A DNA stretch of 64,000 nt. Source: Clostridia bacterium. Its GTDB lineage: Bacteria; Bacillota; Clostridia; Christensenellales; Aristaeellaceae. This document shows positions 1-9,136 of this stretch, piece after piece (the stretch's first letter is position 1; each line of letters starts with the position of its first letter). The notes under the pieces were generated by a model. The model did not search any database and was not told the origin of the DNA. It was given only the letters and a program-made list of their open reading frames with translations. The stretch lies in NCBI GenBank assembly GCA_017395685.1, contig JAFQOD010000039.1, positions 1 to 64,000 on the forward strand, given 5' to 3'. Position numbers and translations under genes: made by a program.

Positions 1-1
1 A

Positions 2-137
2 GAATCATTTATGATTCGGGAAGAATTTTTCATTCCTATCAGATTTTCTGCCCGTGCTGCGAAGCAGCACAAGAAAATCTGCATGTCGAAAAAAATGATC
101 CTTCATTTTTTTCGAGCGTGTTGACTTTGTCAACACG
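2..137. repeat. Run of consecutive perfect hairpins at the window edge
   Basis: Four separate inverted repeats follow one another: 2-8 with 11-17; 41-49 with 72-80, enclosing 54-60 with 64-70; 86-98 with 103-115, a perfect 13-bp arm containing seven A and seven T; and 117-125 with 129-137. They lie downstream of the ABC ATPase gene read on the minus strand and upstream of a plus-strand terminator. I see no coding sequence here. Confidence 0.7.
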
Positions 138-140
138 CAG

Positions 141-169
141 AGGACGGCGATTCAAGCCGTCCTTTTTTT
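141..169 (+). terminator. Rho-independent terminator
   Basis: An 8-bp perfect stem (141-148 with 156-163) is followed directly by seven T residues. It points rightwards, so it probably ends a plus-strand transcript that starts before the window. Read from the other strand the same hairpin could also act behind the ABC ATPase gene. Confidence 0.75.
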
Positions 170-904
170 CTATTCTTCCTTCCCTGCAGCGGCGAAGGCC
201 CTGACCCGGGGATCATCGAATACCGCTTCCGGCGTGCCCTCGGCGATGATTTCCCCTTCCTCCATATAGATCACCCGATCCGCCACTTCCCGGGCGAAAT
301 TCATTTCATGGGTGACCACCACCATGGTGCGCTTTTCCTGGGAGAGGGAGCGGATGACGGAGAGCACCTCCTGGGTGAGCAGGGGATCCAGGGCGGAGGT
401 GGGCTCATCAAAGCATAAGATTTCCGGATCCAGGGCCAGGGCCCGGGCGATGGCCACCCGCTGCTGCTGGCCGCCGGAAAGCTGGAAGGGATAGGCCTTT
501 TCCTTATCGGAAAGCCCCACCTTTTTCAGCAACTCCCGGGCGTAATTTTCCGCCTGTTCCTTTTCCCGGCCCAGTACGCAGCGCTGGGCCTCGGTCAGAT
601 TTTTCATAACATTCATATGGGGAAACAGATTGAAATTCTGGAATACATACCCCATCTTCAGGCATACCGTCCGCTGCATTTTGGCAGGGATATAGGCCCC
701 CTTTTCCACCAGGGGCTGGCCATCGATGAAGATGCTGCCGTCATTGACCTTTTCCAGATTATTCATGCAGCGCAGCAGGGTGCTCTTGCCCGATCCGCTG
801 CGGCCGATGATGGCCACCACTTCCCCCTGCTTCACTTCCAGGGAAACGCCCTTGAGCACGGAGAGGGCGCCGAAATTTTTGACGATATTTTCTGCACGAA
901 GCAT
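170..904 (-). CDS. Polar amino acid ABC transporter ATP-binding protein (GlnQ-like)
   Basis: This 244-residue protein is the ATPase of an amino acid importer. It has a Walker A motif (GRSGSGKST, about residues 34-42), a Q-loop ([11 protein letters not shown]), the signature [15 protein letters not shown] and a Walker B/D-loop ([13 protein letters not shown]). Its length and motifs fit the GlnQ/HisP class. An AAGGAGG ribosome binding site precedes the ATG. It is the last gene of a three-gene operon and starts 13 bases after the permease gene ends. The transported amino acid cannot be read from the sequence. Confidence 0.95.
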   Translation of the reverse strand: MLRAENIVKNFGALSVLKGVSLEVKQGEVVAIIGRSGSGKSTLLRCMNNLEKVNDGSIFIDGQPLVEKGAYIPAKMQRTVCLKMGYVFQNFNLFPHMNVMKNLTEAQRCVLGREKEQAENYARELLKKVGLSDKEKAYPFQLSGGQQQRVAIARALALDPEILCFDEPTSALDPLLTQEVLSVIRSLSQEKRTMVVVTHEMNFAREVADRVIYMEEGEIIAEGTPEAVFDDPRVRAFAAAGKEE

Positions 905-917
905 CCTTCGCCCCTCC

Positions 918-1604
918 TTACTGATAATAATTCAGCTTCTTTTCCAGCTTGCCCAGCAGCAGCGACAAAAGCCCGCTGAACACCAGATAATAAATCGCCG
1001 TAAAGAACAGCGGCCAGATGGCGCCGGAAATGCCCCGGCTGCCCTTCATAAAGGCCTGGCCTGCCCAGATGATTTCCTGCAGGGCGATGATCCGGGAAAG
1101 GGAGGTATCCTTCACCAGGGTGATGATTTCATTGCTCATGGGGGGCACAATGGCCTTGATCACCTGGAGCAGCTTCACCCGGAAAAAGATCTGCATCTTC
1201 GTCATGCCCAGCACAAAGCCCGCCTCATCCTGGCCCTTGGGGATGCCCTGAATGCCGCCCCGGTAAATTTCCGCAAAATAGCAGGCATAATTGAAAATAA
1301 ATGCCACGGATGCGGCCAGGAATCTTCCCGCCTCGCCGCTGCCCCAGATATTCTTCCCAAGCACCAGCCCGGGAAAATAATAAATGATCAGCAGCTGAAT
1401 CATCAGCGGGGATCCCCGGACGATCCAGATCACCGTGCGGGTAAGCAGGCTGACGGGCTTAAAGCGGCTCATGGATCCAAAGGCGATCACCAGCCCCAGG
1501 GGGATGGCCCCCAGCAATGTGACGGCAAATAAGCGCAGCGTCTGCAGAAAGCCGGTATTGAGGGAATCCACCACGATGGGCAATTGCTTCAGGAATAATT
1601 CCAT
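918..1604 (-). CDS. Polar amino acid ABC transporter permease
   Basis: This 228-residue integral membrane protein is the single permease of the importer and would act as a homodimer. It has the N-terminal leader of the His/Glu/Gln permease family (SLNTGFLQTLRLFAVTLL) and an EAA-like cytoplasmic loop (GQDEAGFVLGMTKMQIFFRV), which is the docking site for the ATPase. Several hydrophobic helices are visible. It lies between the solute-binding protein gene and the ATPase gene, separated from the former by a strong hairpin at 1624-1676. Confidence 0.93.
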   Translation of the reverse strand: MELFLKQLPIVVDSLNTGFLQTLRLFAVTLLGAIPLGLVIAFGSMSRFKPVSLLTRTVIWIVRGSPLMIQLLIIYYFPGLVLGKNIWGSGEAGRFLAASVAFIFNYACYFAEIYRGGIQGIPKGQDEAGFVLGMTKMQIFFRVKLLQVIKAIVPPMSNEIITLVKDTSLSRIIALQEIIWAGQAFMKGSRGISGAIWPLFFTAIYYLVFSGLLSLLLGKLEKKLNYYQ

Positions 1605-1623
1605 ATTTCTTTCCCCTGTTCAT

Positions 1624-1676
1624 AACAACAGGACAGCCGGGGCCAGCACCATGGCAAGCCCGGCTGTCGTTGTTTT
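1624..1676 (-). terminator. Intercistronic hairpin between binding-protein and permease genes
   Basis: Long arms at 1624-1641 and 1659-1676 form a GC-rich stem of about 17 bp, with a short T-rich stretch at one end. It lies just after the binding-protein gene in the direction of transcription. Such hairpins often terminate part of the transcription or protect the upstream mRNA so that the binding protein is made in excess; that role is inferred here. Confidence 0.65.
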
Positions 1677-1707
1677 ATTATCCGCCTGATGGATTGCAGG
1701 CCGGATT

Positions 1708-2499
1708 TTATTGAGCGGCAGTCTGGGGGATGATGGCGGCCTGCACACCGTAGGTTTCAGCGATCTTGAGCATGGTGCCATCCTCCCAGGCCTTCACCAT
1801 GAAGGCATTCAGCTCAGCGGCCAGATCGGATCCCTTGCGGAAGCCCACGCCGTATTCTTCGCTGTTGAGGCCGAAGGTGTAGACAAGATTGGGATAGCCG
1901 GTGCCCTCGCCCACCATGGCGGCGGCCATCAGGGAATCGATCACGGCGGCGTCGGAGGTGCCGGCGGCCACTTCCATCAGGGCGTCAGCCTGGGCGGTAA
2001 CGGCGGTCTTTTCATAGCCCAGCTTATCGATTTCTCCTTCACCGGCACTGCCCGCTTCCACGGCGAAGACCAGCTTGCTCATGGCGGCCACATCCGCAAA
2101 TTCAGCGGCCTTATCGGCAGGCAGGATCACCACCTGGGCGTTATTGGCATAGGGATTGGCGGTTTCCATGGCTTCCTTCACGGCGTCGGTGAGGGTCATG
2201 CCGTTCCATACACAGTCAATGGATTTGGCGTTCAGTTCCAGGATTTTGTTATCCCATTCGATTTCCACAAATTCAACCTTCAGGCCCAGATAATCGGCAA
2301 AGGCCTTGGCCAGATCAGCATCGAAGCCGATCCATTCCCCGTTTTCATCCCGATAATCCATGGGGGCGAAATCGGTGATGCCCACCACCAGCGTGCCCTT
2401 ATTCTTTACATATTCCATATCCGTTTCGGCAAAGGCGGGGGCGCAGCACAGCATCAGGGCGATCAGGGCAGTGAAGATGCGGATCATGGTCTTTTTCAT
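1708..2499 (-). CDS. Polar amino acid ABC transporter substrate-binding protein
   Basis: This 263-residue secreted protein is a family 3 solute-binding protein. After a signal peptide (MKKTMIRIFTALIALMLCC... cleaving near AFA/ET) comes the family core with GTLVVGITDFAPMDYRDENG, GFDADLAKAFADYLG and VEFVEIEWDNKI. The chosen ATG is eight codons inside the longest frame because an AGAGGA site precedes it. There is no lipobox: the two cysteines lie in the signal core and the -1 residue is not Gly, Ala or Ser. It is the first gene of the importer operon. Confidence 0.93.
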   Translation of the reverse strand: MKKTMIRIFTALIALMLCCAPAFAETDMEYVKNKGTLVVGITDFAPMDYRDENGEWIGFDADLAKAFADYLGLKVEFVEIEWDNKILELNAKSIDCVWNGMTLTDAVKEAMETANPYANNAQVVILPADKAAEFADVAAMSKLVFAVEAGSAGEGEIDKLGYEKTAVTAQADALMEVAAGTSDAAVIDSLMAAAMVGEGTGYPNLVYTFGLNSEEYGVGFRKGSDLAAELNAFMVKAWEDGTMLKIAETYGVQAAIIPQTAAQ

Positions 2500-2597
2500 G
2501 GTTGGTTTCCTCTTTTCTTTCAATTTCTTGGGCGTTGCCCAGGATTGTCATTTTGACGTTTCAGCGTTTTATCACTTTAGCTCGCTGAACTGATGCT

Positions 2598-2626
2598 ATA
2601 TTAACACGCAGAAGTTATCCTGTCAA
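2598..2626 (-). promoter_or_regulatory. Promoter of the amino acid importer operon
   Basis: On the minus strand, TTGACA (2621-2626) and TAATAT (2598-2603) are separated by exactly 17 bases. About 90 bases of untranslated leader follow, including a TTCAGCG/CGCTGAA inverted repeat. Confidence 0.75.
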
Positions 2627-2716
2627 CCCCTTTTTCAAAAAAATTTTATTTTATTTTCGATGCATTTTCCCTCTGCATTTTCCCTGTTCATTTCCGAAAA
2701 AAAGACGGCCCGGCAA

Positions 2717-2745
2717 TTGACAAATTTCATGATATCAGGTATAAT
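2717..2745 (+). promoter_or_regulatory. Consensus promoter of the pyrimidine operon
   Basis: TTGACA (2717-2722) and TATAAT (2740-2745) with a 17-base spacer make a perfect sigma-A promoter. Translation of pyrC begins only about 28 bases past the expected start site, so there is no room for a PyrR-type attenuator; control would have to act elsewhere. Confidence 0.85.
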
Positions 2746-2779
2746 GGATCGAATTGTGCGTAAAGGGGGGAGATGCCTC

Positions 2780-4057
2780 ATGCGGTGCTTGCTGAAGGGC
2801 GGGCAGGTGTATCAGGGCGGCTCCTTTTTTTCTGCGGATGTGGCCGTGGAAGGGGGCCGGGTGGCCGATATTTCTTCCGTTATTGCCCCTCGTGAAGGGG
2901 ATCGTGTTTTTGATTTTTCCCATTGTTTTCTTGTTCCCGGTTTCGTCGATGTTCACGTTCATCTTCGAGAACCGGGTTTTATTTATAAGGAAACGGTGGA
3001 AACGGGCTGCCGGGCCGCTGCCCGGGGGGGATATACCACCATCTGCCCCATGCCCAATCTGAATCCTGCGCCGGATACTCCGGATCATCTGCAGCTGCAG
3101 CTTACCGCCATCGAAAAGGGCGCCTGCATTGAGGCGCTGCCCTACGGCTGCATCACCCTGGGCCAGAAGGGCAGGGGGGAGCTGGTGGATTTTGAGGCGC
3201 TGGCCCCCCACGTATGCGGCTTTTCTGATGACGGAAAGGGCGTTCAGGAAGAAGGCCTGATGGAAGAGGCCATGAAAAGGATCCAAAAAACCGGCAAAAT
3301 CCTTGCCGCCCACTGCGAGGATGAATCCCTGCTCCGGGGCGGCTACATCCATGACGGCCCCTACGCCAGGGCCCACGGCCACAGGGGCATCTGCTCGGAA
3401 AGCGAAACCGCCCAGGTGAAGCGGGATCTGGAGCTGGTGAAAAAGACGGGCTGCCGCTATCACGTATGCCACGTATCCGCCAAGGAAACGGTGTGGGCCA
3501 TCCGGGAGGCCAAGCGGCAGGGGGTGGACGTCACCTGCGAAACGGCGCCCCATTATCTTTTGATGACGGATATGGATCTGAAGGAAGAGGGGCGGTTCAA
3601 AATGAATCCTCCCATCCGGGAGGAAGCGGACCGGGATGCCCTCCTCCAGGGCATTCTGGACGGCACCATCGATATGATCGCCACCGATCACGCCCCCCAC
3701 TCCCTGGAAGAAAAGGGCCGGGGCCTGGAAAAGAGCCTGATGGGCGTGGTGGGCCTGGAATGCGCCTTCCAGATGCTGTACACTCATCTGGTGCAGGAAA
3801 AAAAGATGCTGACCCTGGAAAAGCTGGTGCAGCTGATGGCCATCGCCCCCCGGCAGCGGTTTTCCATCCAGGGCGGCCTGGAAAAGGGCATGCGGGCGGA
3901 TATCGCCGTCATCGATCCCCGCATCCGGGGCACGGTGCAGCCCGATACCTTCCTTTCCATGGGCCGGGCCACTCCTTTTGAGGGCTGGCACTATCAGGGG
4001 GATATTGTTCTTACCCTGGCCAACGGCGAAATCGTATACCAGAAGGAATTAATCTAA
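2780..4057 (+). CDS. pyrC: Dihydroorotase
   Basis: This 425-residue cytoplasmic zinc enzyme closes carbamoyl-aspartate to dihydroorotate. The metal-site signature DVHVHLREPGF lies near residue 55, followed by further metal ligands in AHCED and YHVCHVSA, and the catalytic Asp region IDMIATDHAPH. The length fits class I dihydroorotases. The start was placed at the ATG preceded by AAAGGGGGGAG, 40 codons inside the longest open frame, because the upstream part overlaps the promoter. It is the first gene of the pyrimidine operon. Confidence 0.95.
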   Translation: MRCLLKGGQVYQGGSFFSADVAVEGGRVADISSVIAPREGDRVFDFSHCFLVPGFVDVHVHLREPGFIYKETVETGCRAAARGGYTTICPMPNLNPAPDTPDHLQLQLTAIEKGACIEALPYGCITLGQKGRGELVDFEALAPHVCGFSDDGKGVQEEGLMEEAMKRIQKTGKILAAHCEDESLLRGGYIHDGPYARAHGHRGICSESETAQVKRDLELVKKTGCRYHVCHVSAKETVWAIREAKRQGVDVTCETAPHYLLMTDMDLKEEGRFKMNPPIREEADRDALLQGILDGTIDMIATDHAPHSLEEKGRGLEKSLMGVVGLECAFQMLYTHLVQEKKMLTLEKLVQLMAIAPRQRFSIQGGLEKGMRADIAVIDPRIRGTVQPDTFLSMGRATPFEGWHYQGDIVLTLANGEIVYQKELI

Positions 4058-4093
4058 AGCAGCAGTTTACGATATAGAGGAGGATGAAAACCC

Positions 4094-7000
4094 ATGGCAA
4101 AGCGCACGGATTTGAAAAAGATTCTGATCATCGGCTCCGGCCCCATCGTGATCGGCCAGGCAGCGGAATTTGACTATGCGGGCACCCAGGCCTGTCTGGC
4201 CCTGAAGGAAGAGGGCTATGAAGTGGTGCTGTGCAATTCCAACCCTGCCACCATCATGACCGATACCGCCATCGCCGATAAAGTATATATGGAGCCCCTC
4301 ACCCTGGAATACATGGGCAAAATCCTGCGCTATGAGCGGCCCGACGCCATCCTGCCCGGCATCGGCGGCCAGACTGGGCTGAATCTGGCCATGCAGCTGG
4401 AAAAAAAGGGCGTGCTGAAGGAATGCCGGGTGGAGCTGCTTGGCACCTCCTCCGAATCCATTGAGCGAGCCGAGGACCGGGAGCTGTTCAAGGAACTGTG
4501 CCAGTCTATCGGCGAGCCCACCATCCCCTCCGAAATCACCTATTCCCTGGAGGAAGCCAGGGAAGCGGCCAAGCGCATCGGCTATCCCGTGGTGCTGCGC
4601 CCTGCCTTTACCCTGGGGGGCACCGGCGGCGGATTTGCAGATAATGAAGAAGAATTGATCGATATCGGCCTCAATGCCTTCAAGCTCTCCCCCGTGCATC
4701 AGGTGCTTATCGAAAAGAGCGTCAAGGGCTATAAGGAAATCGAATTCGAAGTGATGCGGGATTCCGCCGATCATGCCATCACCATCTGCGGCATGGAAAA
4801 TCTGGATCCCGTGGGCGTGCACACCGGCGACTCCATCGTGGTGGCCCCGGTGATGACCCTCAATGATCACGATCTGAACATGCTGAAAAACAGCGCCCTG
4901 AAGCTGATCCGGGAGCTGAAGATCGCCGGCGGCTGCAATGTGCAATTTGCCCTCAATCCCCACAGCAGCGAATACTATCTCATCGAGGTCAACCCCCGGG
5001 TATCCCGCTCCTCCGCCCTGGCCTCCAAAGCCAGCGGCTATCCCATCGCCCGGGTCACCGCCAAGATCGCCGTGGGCATGACCCTGGAAGAGATCGCCAT
5101 CGCCAATACCAATGCCGCCTTCGAGCCCCAGCTGGATTACATGATCGCCAAGCTGCCCCGCTTCCCCTTCGATAAATTTACCTCCGCCCCCAACACCCTG
5201 GGCACCCAGATGAAGGCTACCGGCGAAGTAATGGGCATTGGCTCCACTTTGGAAGAATGCCTGCTCAAGGGCATTCGTTCCCTGGAAAACGGCGCCCATC
5301 ATATCTATCACAGCAAATTTGACAATATGACTGTGGAAGAGCTGAAGGAATATATCAGCGTTTTCCGCGCCGATAACATCTTCGCCATCGCCGAACTGGT
5401 CTATCACGGCGTATCCGTGGAGGAAATCCATCAGATCACCCAAATCACCCCCTTCTTCCTGGAGGCCATCCGCCGCATCGTGGATATGGAAGAATTGCTG
5501 AAGGTAAAGGTACGGGATCTTTCCACCCTCACCGCCGCCAAGAAGATGGGCTTTTCCGATAAATACGTGGCCAAGCTGTGGAAATGCACGGAAATGGATG
5601 TATACAATTTCCGCAAGGCCCACAATCTTTTCCCCGTCTTCCGCATGGTGGATACCTGCCACACCGGCGCCTATATCCCCTATTTCTATTCCTCCTACAC
5701 CGGGGAAAACGCCTCCATCCTCACCGATAAGAAAAAGATCGTGGTGCTGGGGGCCGGCCCCATCCGCATCGGCCAGGGCGTGGAATTTGACTATTCCACC
5801 GTGCACGCCGTCATGACCATCAAGAATGCAGGCTACGAGGCCATCATCATCAATAACAACCCCGAAACCGTATCCACAGATTATACCACCGCCGATAAGC
5901 TGTATTTTGAACCCCTCACCCCCGAAGATGTGATGAACATCATCGAATTTGAAAAGCCCATCGGGGTGGTGGCTTCCCTGGGCGGCCAGACTGCCATCAA
6001 TCTGGCCCAGCCCCTTACCGACCGGGGGGTGAAAATCATCGGCACCGACTGCGCCGCCATCGATAAGGCGGAGGACCGCAATGCCTTTGAAAATCTGCTG
6101 AACGAACTGAATATCCCCCGGGCCAAGGGCCAGGCAGTCACCCGGATCGAAGACGGCCTTGCCGCCGCCGCGGAAATCGGCTATCCCGTGCTGGTGCGCC
6201 CCAGTTTCGTCCTGGGCGGCCGGGCCATGCAGATCGTGGCCAATGAGGATCAGCTGCGCCATTATCTCAAAACTGCCGTAGAAATTGACGAAGATAAGCC
6301 GGTGCTGGTGGATAAATACATTGAAGGCCGGGAAGTGGAAGTGGATGCCATCTGCGACGGCCACGATGTATTCGTGCCCGGCATTATGGAATTGGTAGAG
6401 CGCACCGGCGTGCATTCCGGCGACTCCATTTCCGTCTATCCCTCCTTCTCCATCTCCGATAAGGTGAAGGGCACCATCCTGCAGTATGCTAAAAAGCTGG
6501 GCCTGGGCATCGGCATTGTGGGGCTGTATAATATCCAGTTTATCGTGGATAAGGATGATCAGGTATTCATCATCGAGGTGAATCCCCGCTCCTCCCGCAC
6601 GGTGCCCTTCCTGTCCAAATCCACCGGCTACTCCCTGGCGGATATCGCCACCGAAGTGATCCTGGGCAAATCCCTCAAGGAGCAGGGCATCTTCGGCATC
6701 TATCCCGATGAAAAGCAGCGCTGGTACGTCAAGGCCCCCGTATTTTCCTTCAATAAGATCCGGGGCCTGGATGCCTACCTTTCCCCCGAAATGAAATCCA
6801 CCGGTGAAGCCATCGGCTATGACAGGACGCTGAACCGCGCCCTGTTCAAGGCCCTTCAGGCCGCCGGCATGCATCTGCAGAATTACGGCACCGTCTTTGC
6901 CACCATCGCCGATAAGGATAAGGAAGAGGCCCTGCCCCTGATCCGCAGATTCTATAACCTAGGCTTCAATATCGAAGCCACCCTGGGTACTGCCAAGTTC

Positions 7001-7267
7001 CTCAAGGAAAATGGCGTGCGCACCCATGTGCTCAAAAAGCTGAATGAGGGCAGTGATGAAATCGCCGACGCCCTGCGCCAGGGCCATATCGCCTACGTGC
7101 TCAACACCAAGGATATCGCCTCTGCCAATAATACCTCCGACGGCTTTGAAATCCGCCGCCTGGCCACCGAAAATAACGTGACCATGTTTACTTCCCTGGA
7201 TACGGTGCGGGTGCTGCTGGATGTATTGGAGGAAACCACCATTACCATCTCTACCATTGATGCGTAA
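4094..7267 (+). CDS. carB: Carbamoyl-phosphate synthase large subunit
   Basis: This 1057-residue protein makes carbamoyl phosphate from ammonia, bicarbonate and two ATP. Its two ATP-grasp halves are visible as repeats: GSGPIVIGQAAEFDYAGTQA near residue 14 and GAGPIRIGQGVEFDYSTVHA near residue 553, each followed by glycine-rich and NPR motifs (VEVNPRVSRSSALASK and IIEVNPRSSRTVPF). The C-terminal regulatory MGS-like domain is present. An AGAGGAGG site precedes the ATG. The glutaminase subunit CarA is not next to it, which is unusual because carA and carB are usually adjacent. Confidence 0.97.
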   Translation: MAKRTDLKKILIIGSGPIVIGQAAEFDYAGTQACLALKEEGYEVVLCNSNPATIMTDTAIADKVYMEPLTLEYMGKILRYERPDAILPGIGGQTGLNLAMQLEKKGVLKECRVELLGTSSESIERAEDRELFKELCQSIGEPTIPSEITYSLEEAREAAKRIGYPVVLRPAFTLGGTGGGFADNEEELIDIGLNAFKLSPVHQVLIEKSVKGYKEIEFEVMRDSADHAITICGMENLDPVGVHTGDSIVVAPVMTLNDHDLNMLKNSALKLIRELKIAGGCNVQFALNPHSSEYYLIEVNPRVSRSSALASKASGYPIARVTAKIAVGMTLEEIAIANTNAAFEPQLDYMIAKLPRFPFDKFTSAPNTLGTQMKATGEVMGIGSTLEECLLKGIRSLENGAHHIYHSKFDNMTVEELKEYISVFRADNIFAIAELVYHGVSVEEIHQITQITPFFLEAIRRIVDMEELLKVKVRDLSTLTAAKKMGFSDKYVAKLWKCTEMDVYNFRKAHNLFPVFRMVDTCHTGAYIPYFYSSYTGENASILTDKKKIVVLGAGPIRIGQGVEFDYSTVHAVMTIKNAGYEAIIINNNPETVSTDYTTADKLYFEPLTPEDVMNIIEFEKPIGVVASLGGQTAINLAQPLTDRGVKIIGTDCAAIDKAEDRNAFENLLNELNIPRAKGQAVTRIEDGLAAAAEIGYPVLVRPSFVLGGRAMQIVANEDQLRHYLKTAVEIDEDKPVLVDKYIEGREVEVDAICDGHDVFVPGIMELVERTGVHSGDSISVYPSFSISDKVKGTILQYAKKLGLGIGIVGLYNIQFIVDKDDQVFIIEVNPRSSRTVPFLSKSTGYSLADIATEVILGKSLKEQGIFGIYPDEKQRWYVKAPVFSFNKIRGLDAYLSPEMKSTGEAIGYDRTLNRALFKALQAAGMHLQNYGTVFATIADKDKEEALPLIRRFYNLGFNIEATLGTAKFLKENGVRTHVLKKLNEGSDEIADALRQGHIAYVLNTKDIASANNTSDGFEIRRLATENNVTMFTSLDTVRVLLDVLEETTITISTIDA

Positions 7268-7283
7268 GGGCGGAACCGCGGTG

Positions 7284-7410
7284 AATGCGGAATTCAGAAT
7301 TCGGAATTAAAGCTTGTCAGTCAATCAGTCGCCTCCCTTCATTGCTTTCAAAAATGAGCAGCAAGGGAAACGATAGCGTAAAATCATTATATCATTCCGA
7401 ATTCCGCATT
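7284..7410. repeat. MITE-like element inside the pyrimidine operon
   Basis: This 127-bp segment is bounded by inverted copies of AATGCGGAATTCRGAAT (7284-7300 and 7394-7410, 16 of 17 bases matching). It has no coding capacity and accounts for most of the carB-pyrK gap. The same core recurs at 24925-24949 and 56115-56146. Confidence 0.65.
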
Positions 7411-7458
7411 ACGAATTCCAAATTACCTTAACTACACATATGAAGGGAAAATGAATCC

Positions 7459-8190
7459 ATGAAACAATCCCTTTTCACCATCCTGGAAAACAGGGCGCTG
7501 ACCAAGGACGTATTCAAAATGATGCTGTCCGGCGATACATCCGATATCCGCGCCACCGGCCAGTTTGTCAATATCCGCCTCACCGGTAAATTCCTGCGCC
7601 GGCCCATCTCCGTCTGCGACTGGGATGAAAAAACCCTCACCCTGATTTACAAGGTGGTGGGCGAAGGAACGGAGCAGATGAAGAATATGCAGCCCGGGGA
7701 GCAATTGGATATCCTCACCGGCCTCGGCAATGGGTATGATCTTTCCAAATCCGGCGAAAAGCCCCTGCTGCTGGGGGGCGGCGTGGGTGTTCCTCCCCTG
7801 TATGCCCTGTGCAAGGCGCTGATCCGGAAAGGCGCTGCGCCCACCGTCATCCTGGGCTTCAATACCAGGGATGAAATCTTCTATGAGGATGAATTCCGGG
7901 CCCTGGGCGCAAAGGTGCTGGTCACCACCGTGGATGGCAGCCATGGCATCAAGGGCTTCGTCACCGACGGTATGAAGGATGCAGATTATTCCTTCTTCTA
8001 CACCTGCGGCCCCGAGCCCATGCTTCGGGCCATCGGCAAAGCGGCAAAGACCCGCGGCCAATACAGCTTTGAAGAGCGGATGGGCTGCGGCTTTGGCGCC
8101 TGCATGGGCTGCAGCTGCAAAACCCTCACCGGCAACAAGCGCATCTGCAAGGAAGGCCCGGTCATGGAAAGCGAGGAGATCATCTGGTGA
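7459..8190 (+). CDS. pyrK: Dihydroorotate dehydrogenase B electron-transfer subunit
   Basis: This 243-residue FAD and [2Fe-2S] protein passes electrons from the type 1B dehydrogenase PyrD to NAD+. The N-terminal FAD-binding barrel contains RRPISVCDWDE, the NAD-binding domain contains LLLGGGVGVPPLYAL, and four cluster cysteines lie at about residues 210, 215, 218 and 230 in CGFGACMGCSC and KRIC. The ATG follows AAGGGAAAATG. Its stop codon overlaps the GTG start of pyrD, as expected for subunits made together. Confidence 0.95.
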   Translation: MKQSLFTILENRALTKDVFKMMLSGDTSDIRATGQFVNIRLTGKFLRRPISVCDWDEKTLTLIYKVVGEGTEQMKNMQPGEQLDILTGLGNGYDLSKSGEKPLLLGGGVGVPPLYALCKALIRKGAAPTVILGFNTRDEIFYEDEFRALGAKVLVTTVDGSHGIKGFVTDGMKDADYSFFYTCGPEPMLRAIGKAAKTRGQYSFEERMGCGFGACMGCSCKTLTGNKRICKEGPVMESEEIIW

Positions 8191-9089
8191 ATACGAAAGT
8201 AAATCTTTGCGGCATCCAGCTGGATAACCCCGTCATCCCCGCCAGCGGCACCTTCGGCTTCGGCTATGAATTTGCCGAAATTTATGATATCAATGTGCTG
8301 GGCACCTTCTCCTTCAAGGGCACCACCCTTGCCCCCCGCTTCGGCAATCCCACTCCCCGCATCGCCGAATGCACCGCCGGCATGATCAATGCCGTGGGCC
8401 TGCAGAATCCCGGAGTGGAAAAGGTGATTGCAGAAGAGCTGCCCAAGCTGAAAAAATGCTTCCATAAGCCGGTCATGGCCAATGTGAGCGGCTTTTCCGT
8501 GGAAGAATATGTGGAAACCTGCCGCCTGCTGGATCAGGAAGATCAGGTGGGCTGGCTGGAAGTAAACGTCAGCTGCCCCAATGTGCACGGAGGCGGCATG
8601 AGCTTTGGCACCAGCCCCGCCGCAGCTGCGGAAGTAACGGCAGCGGTGAAGAAGGTGACCACGAAACCCGTGATCATCAAGCTTTCCCCCAATGTGACCG
8701 ATATCGTATCCATCGCCAAAGCCTGTGAGGATGCAGGGGCGGACGGCATCAGCCTGATCAATACACTGCTTGGCATGCGCATTGATATGAAGCGCAGAAA
8801 GCCCATCATCGCCAATACCATGGGCGGCTTTTCCGGCCCTGCCATCTTCCCGGTGGCGGTGCGGATGGTATATCAGGTATCCGGCGCGGTGAAAATCCCC
8901 GTTATCGGCATGGGCGGCGTCAGCTCCGCCAAGGATGTCATCGAAATGATGATGGCCGGGGCCACCGCCGTGCAGGTGGGCGCCATGAATCTGGTGAATC
9001 CCTTCGCCTGCAAGGAAATTATTGAGCAGCTGCCTGTGGAAATGGCAAAGCTGGGCATTGAAAATTTAAGCGATATCAAACGGGTATGA
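8187..9089 (+). CDS. pyrD: Dihydroorotate dehydrogenase, type 1B catalytic subunit
   Basis: This 300-residue FMN enzyme oxidises dihydroorotate to orotate. Visible motifs are NPVIPASGTFGFG near the start, the substrate and catalytic-Cys region LEVNVSCPNVHGGG, the FMN-binding segment IPVIGMGGVSSAKDVIEMM and AVQVGAMNL. It starts at a GTG whose GTGA overlaps the pyrK stop, giving translational coupling. The Cys in NVSCPN marks the class 1 family. Confidence 0.95.
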   Translation: MNTKVNLCGIQLDNPVIPASGTFGFGYEFAEIYDINVLGTFSFKGTTLAPRFGNPTPRIAECTAGMINAVGLQNPGVEKVIAEELPKLKKCFHKPVMANVSGFSVEEYVETCRLLDQEDQVGWLEVNVSCPNVHGGGMSFGTSPAAAAEVTAAVKKVTTKPVIIKLSPNVTDIVSIAKACEDAGADGISLINTLLGMRIDMKRRKPIIANTMGGFSGPAIFPVAVRMVYQVSGAVKIPVIGMGGVSSAKDVIEMMMAGATAVQVGAMNLVNPFACKEIIEQLPVEMAKLGIENLSDIKRV

Positions 9090-9136
9090 TTGCTTTCATT
9101 CCCAATGATCCACAATGATACGAAAGGAAGGATCCC

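Noticed and set aside
2500..2779. PyrR-binding attenuator before pyrC
   Set aside because: The promoter leaves only about 28 bases of leader, too short for antiterminator and terminator stems.
4067..6874. A 935-codon open frame antisense to carB
   Set aside because: It covers a conserved enzyme gene on the other strand and has a low-complexity Gly/His-rich product. It arises from the strong third-position GC bias.
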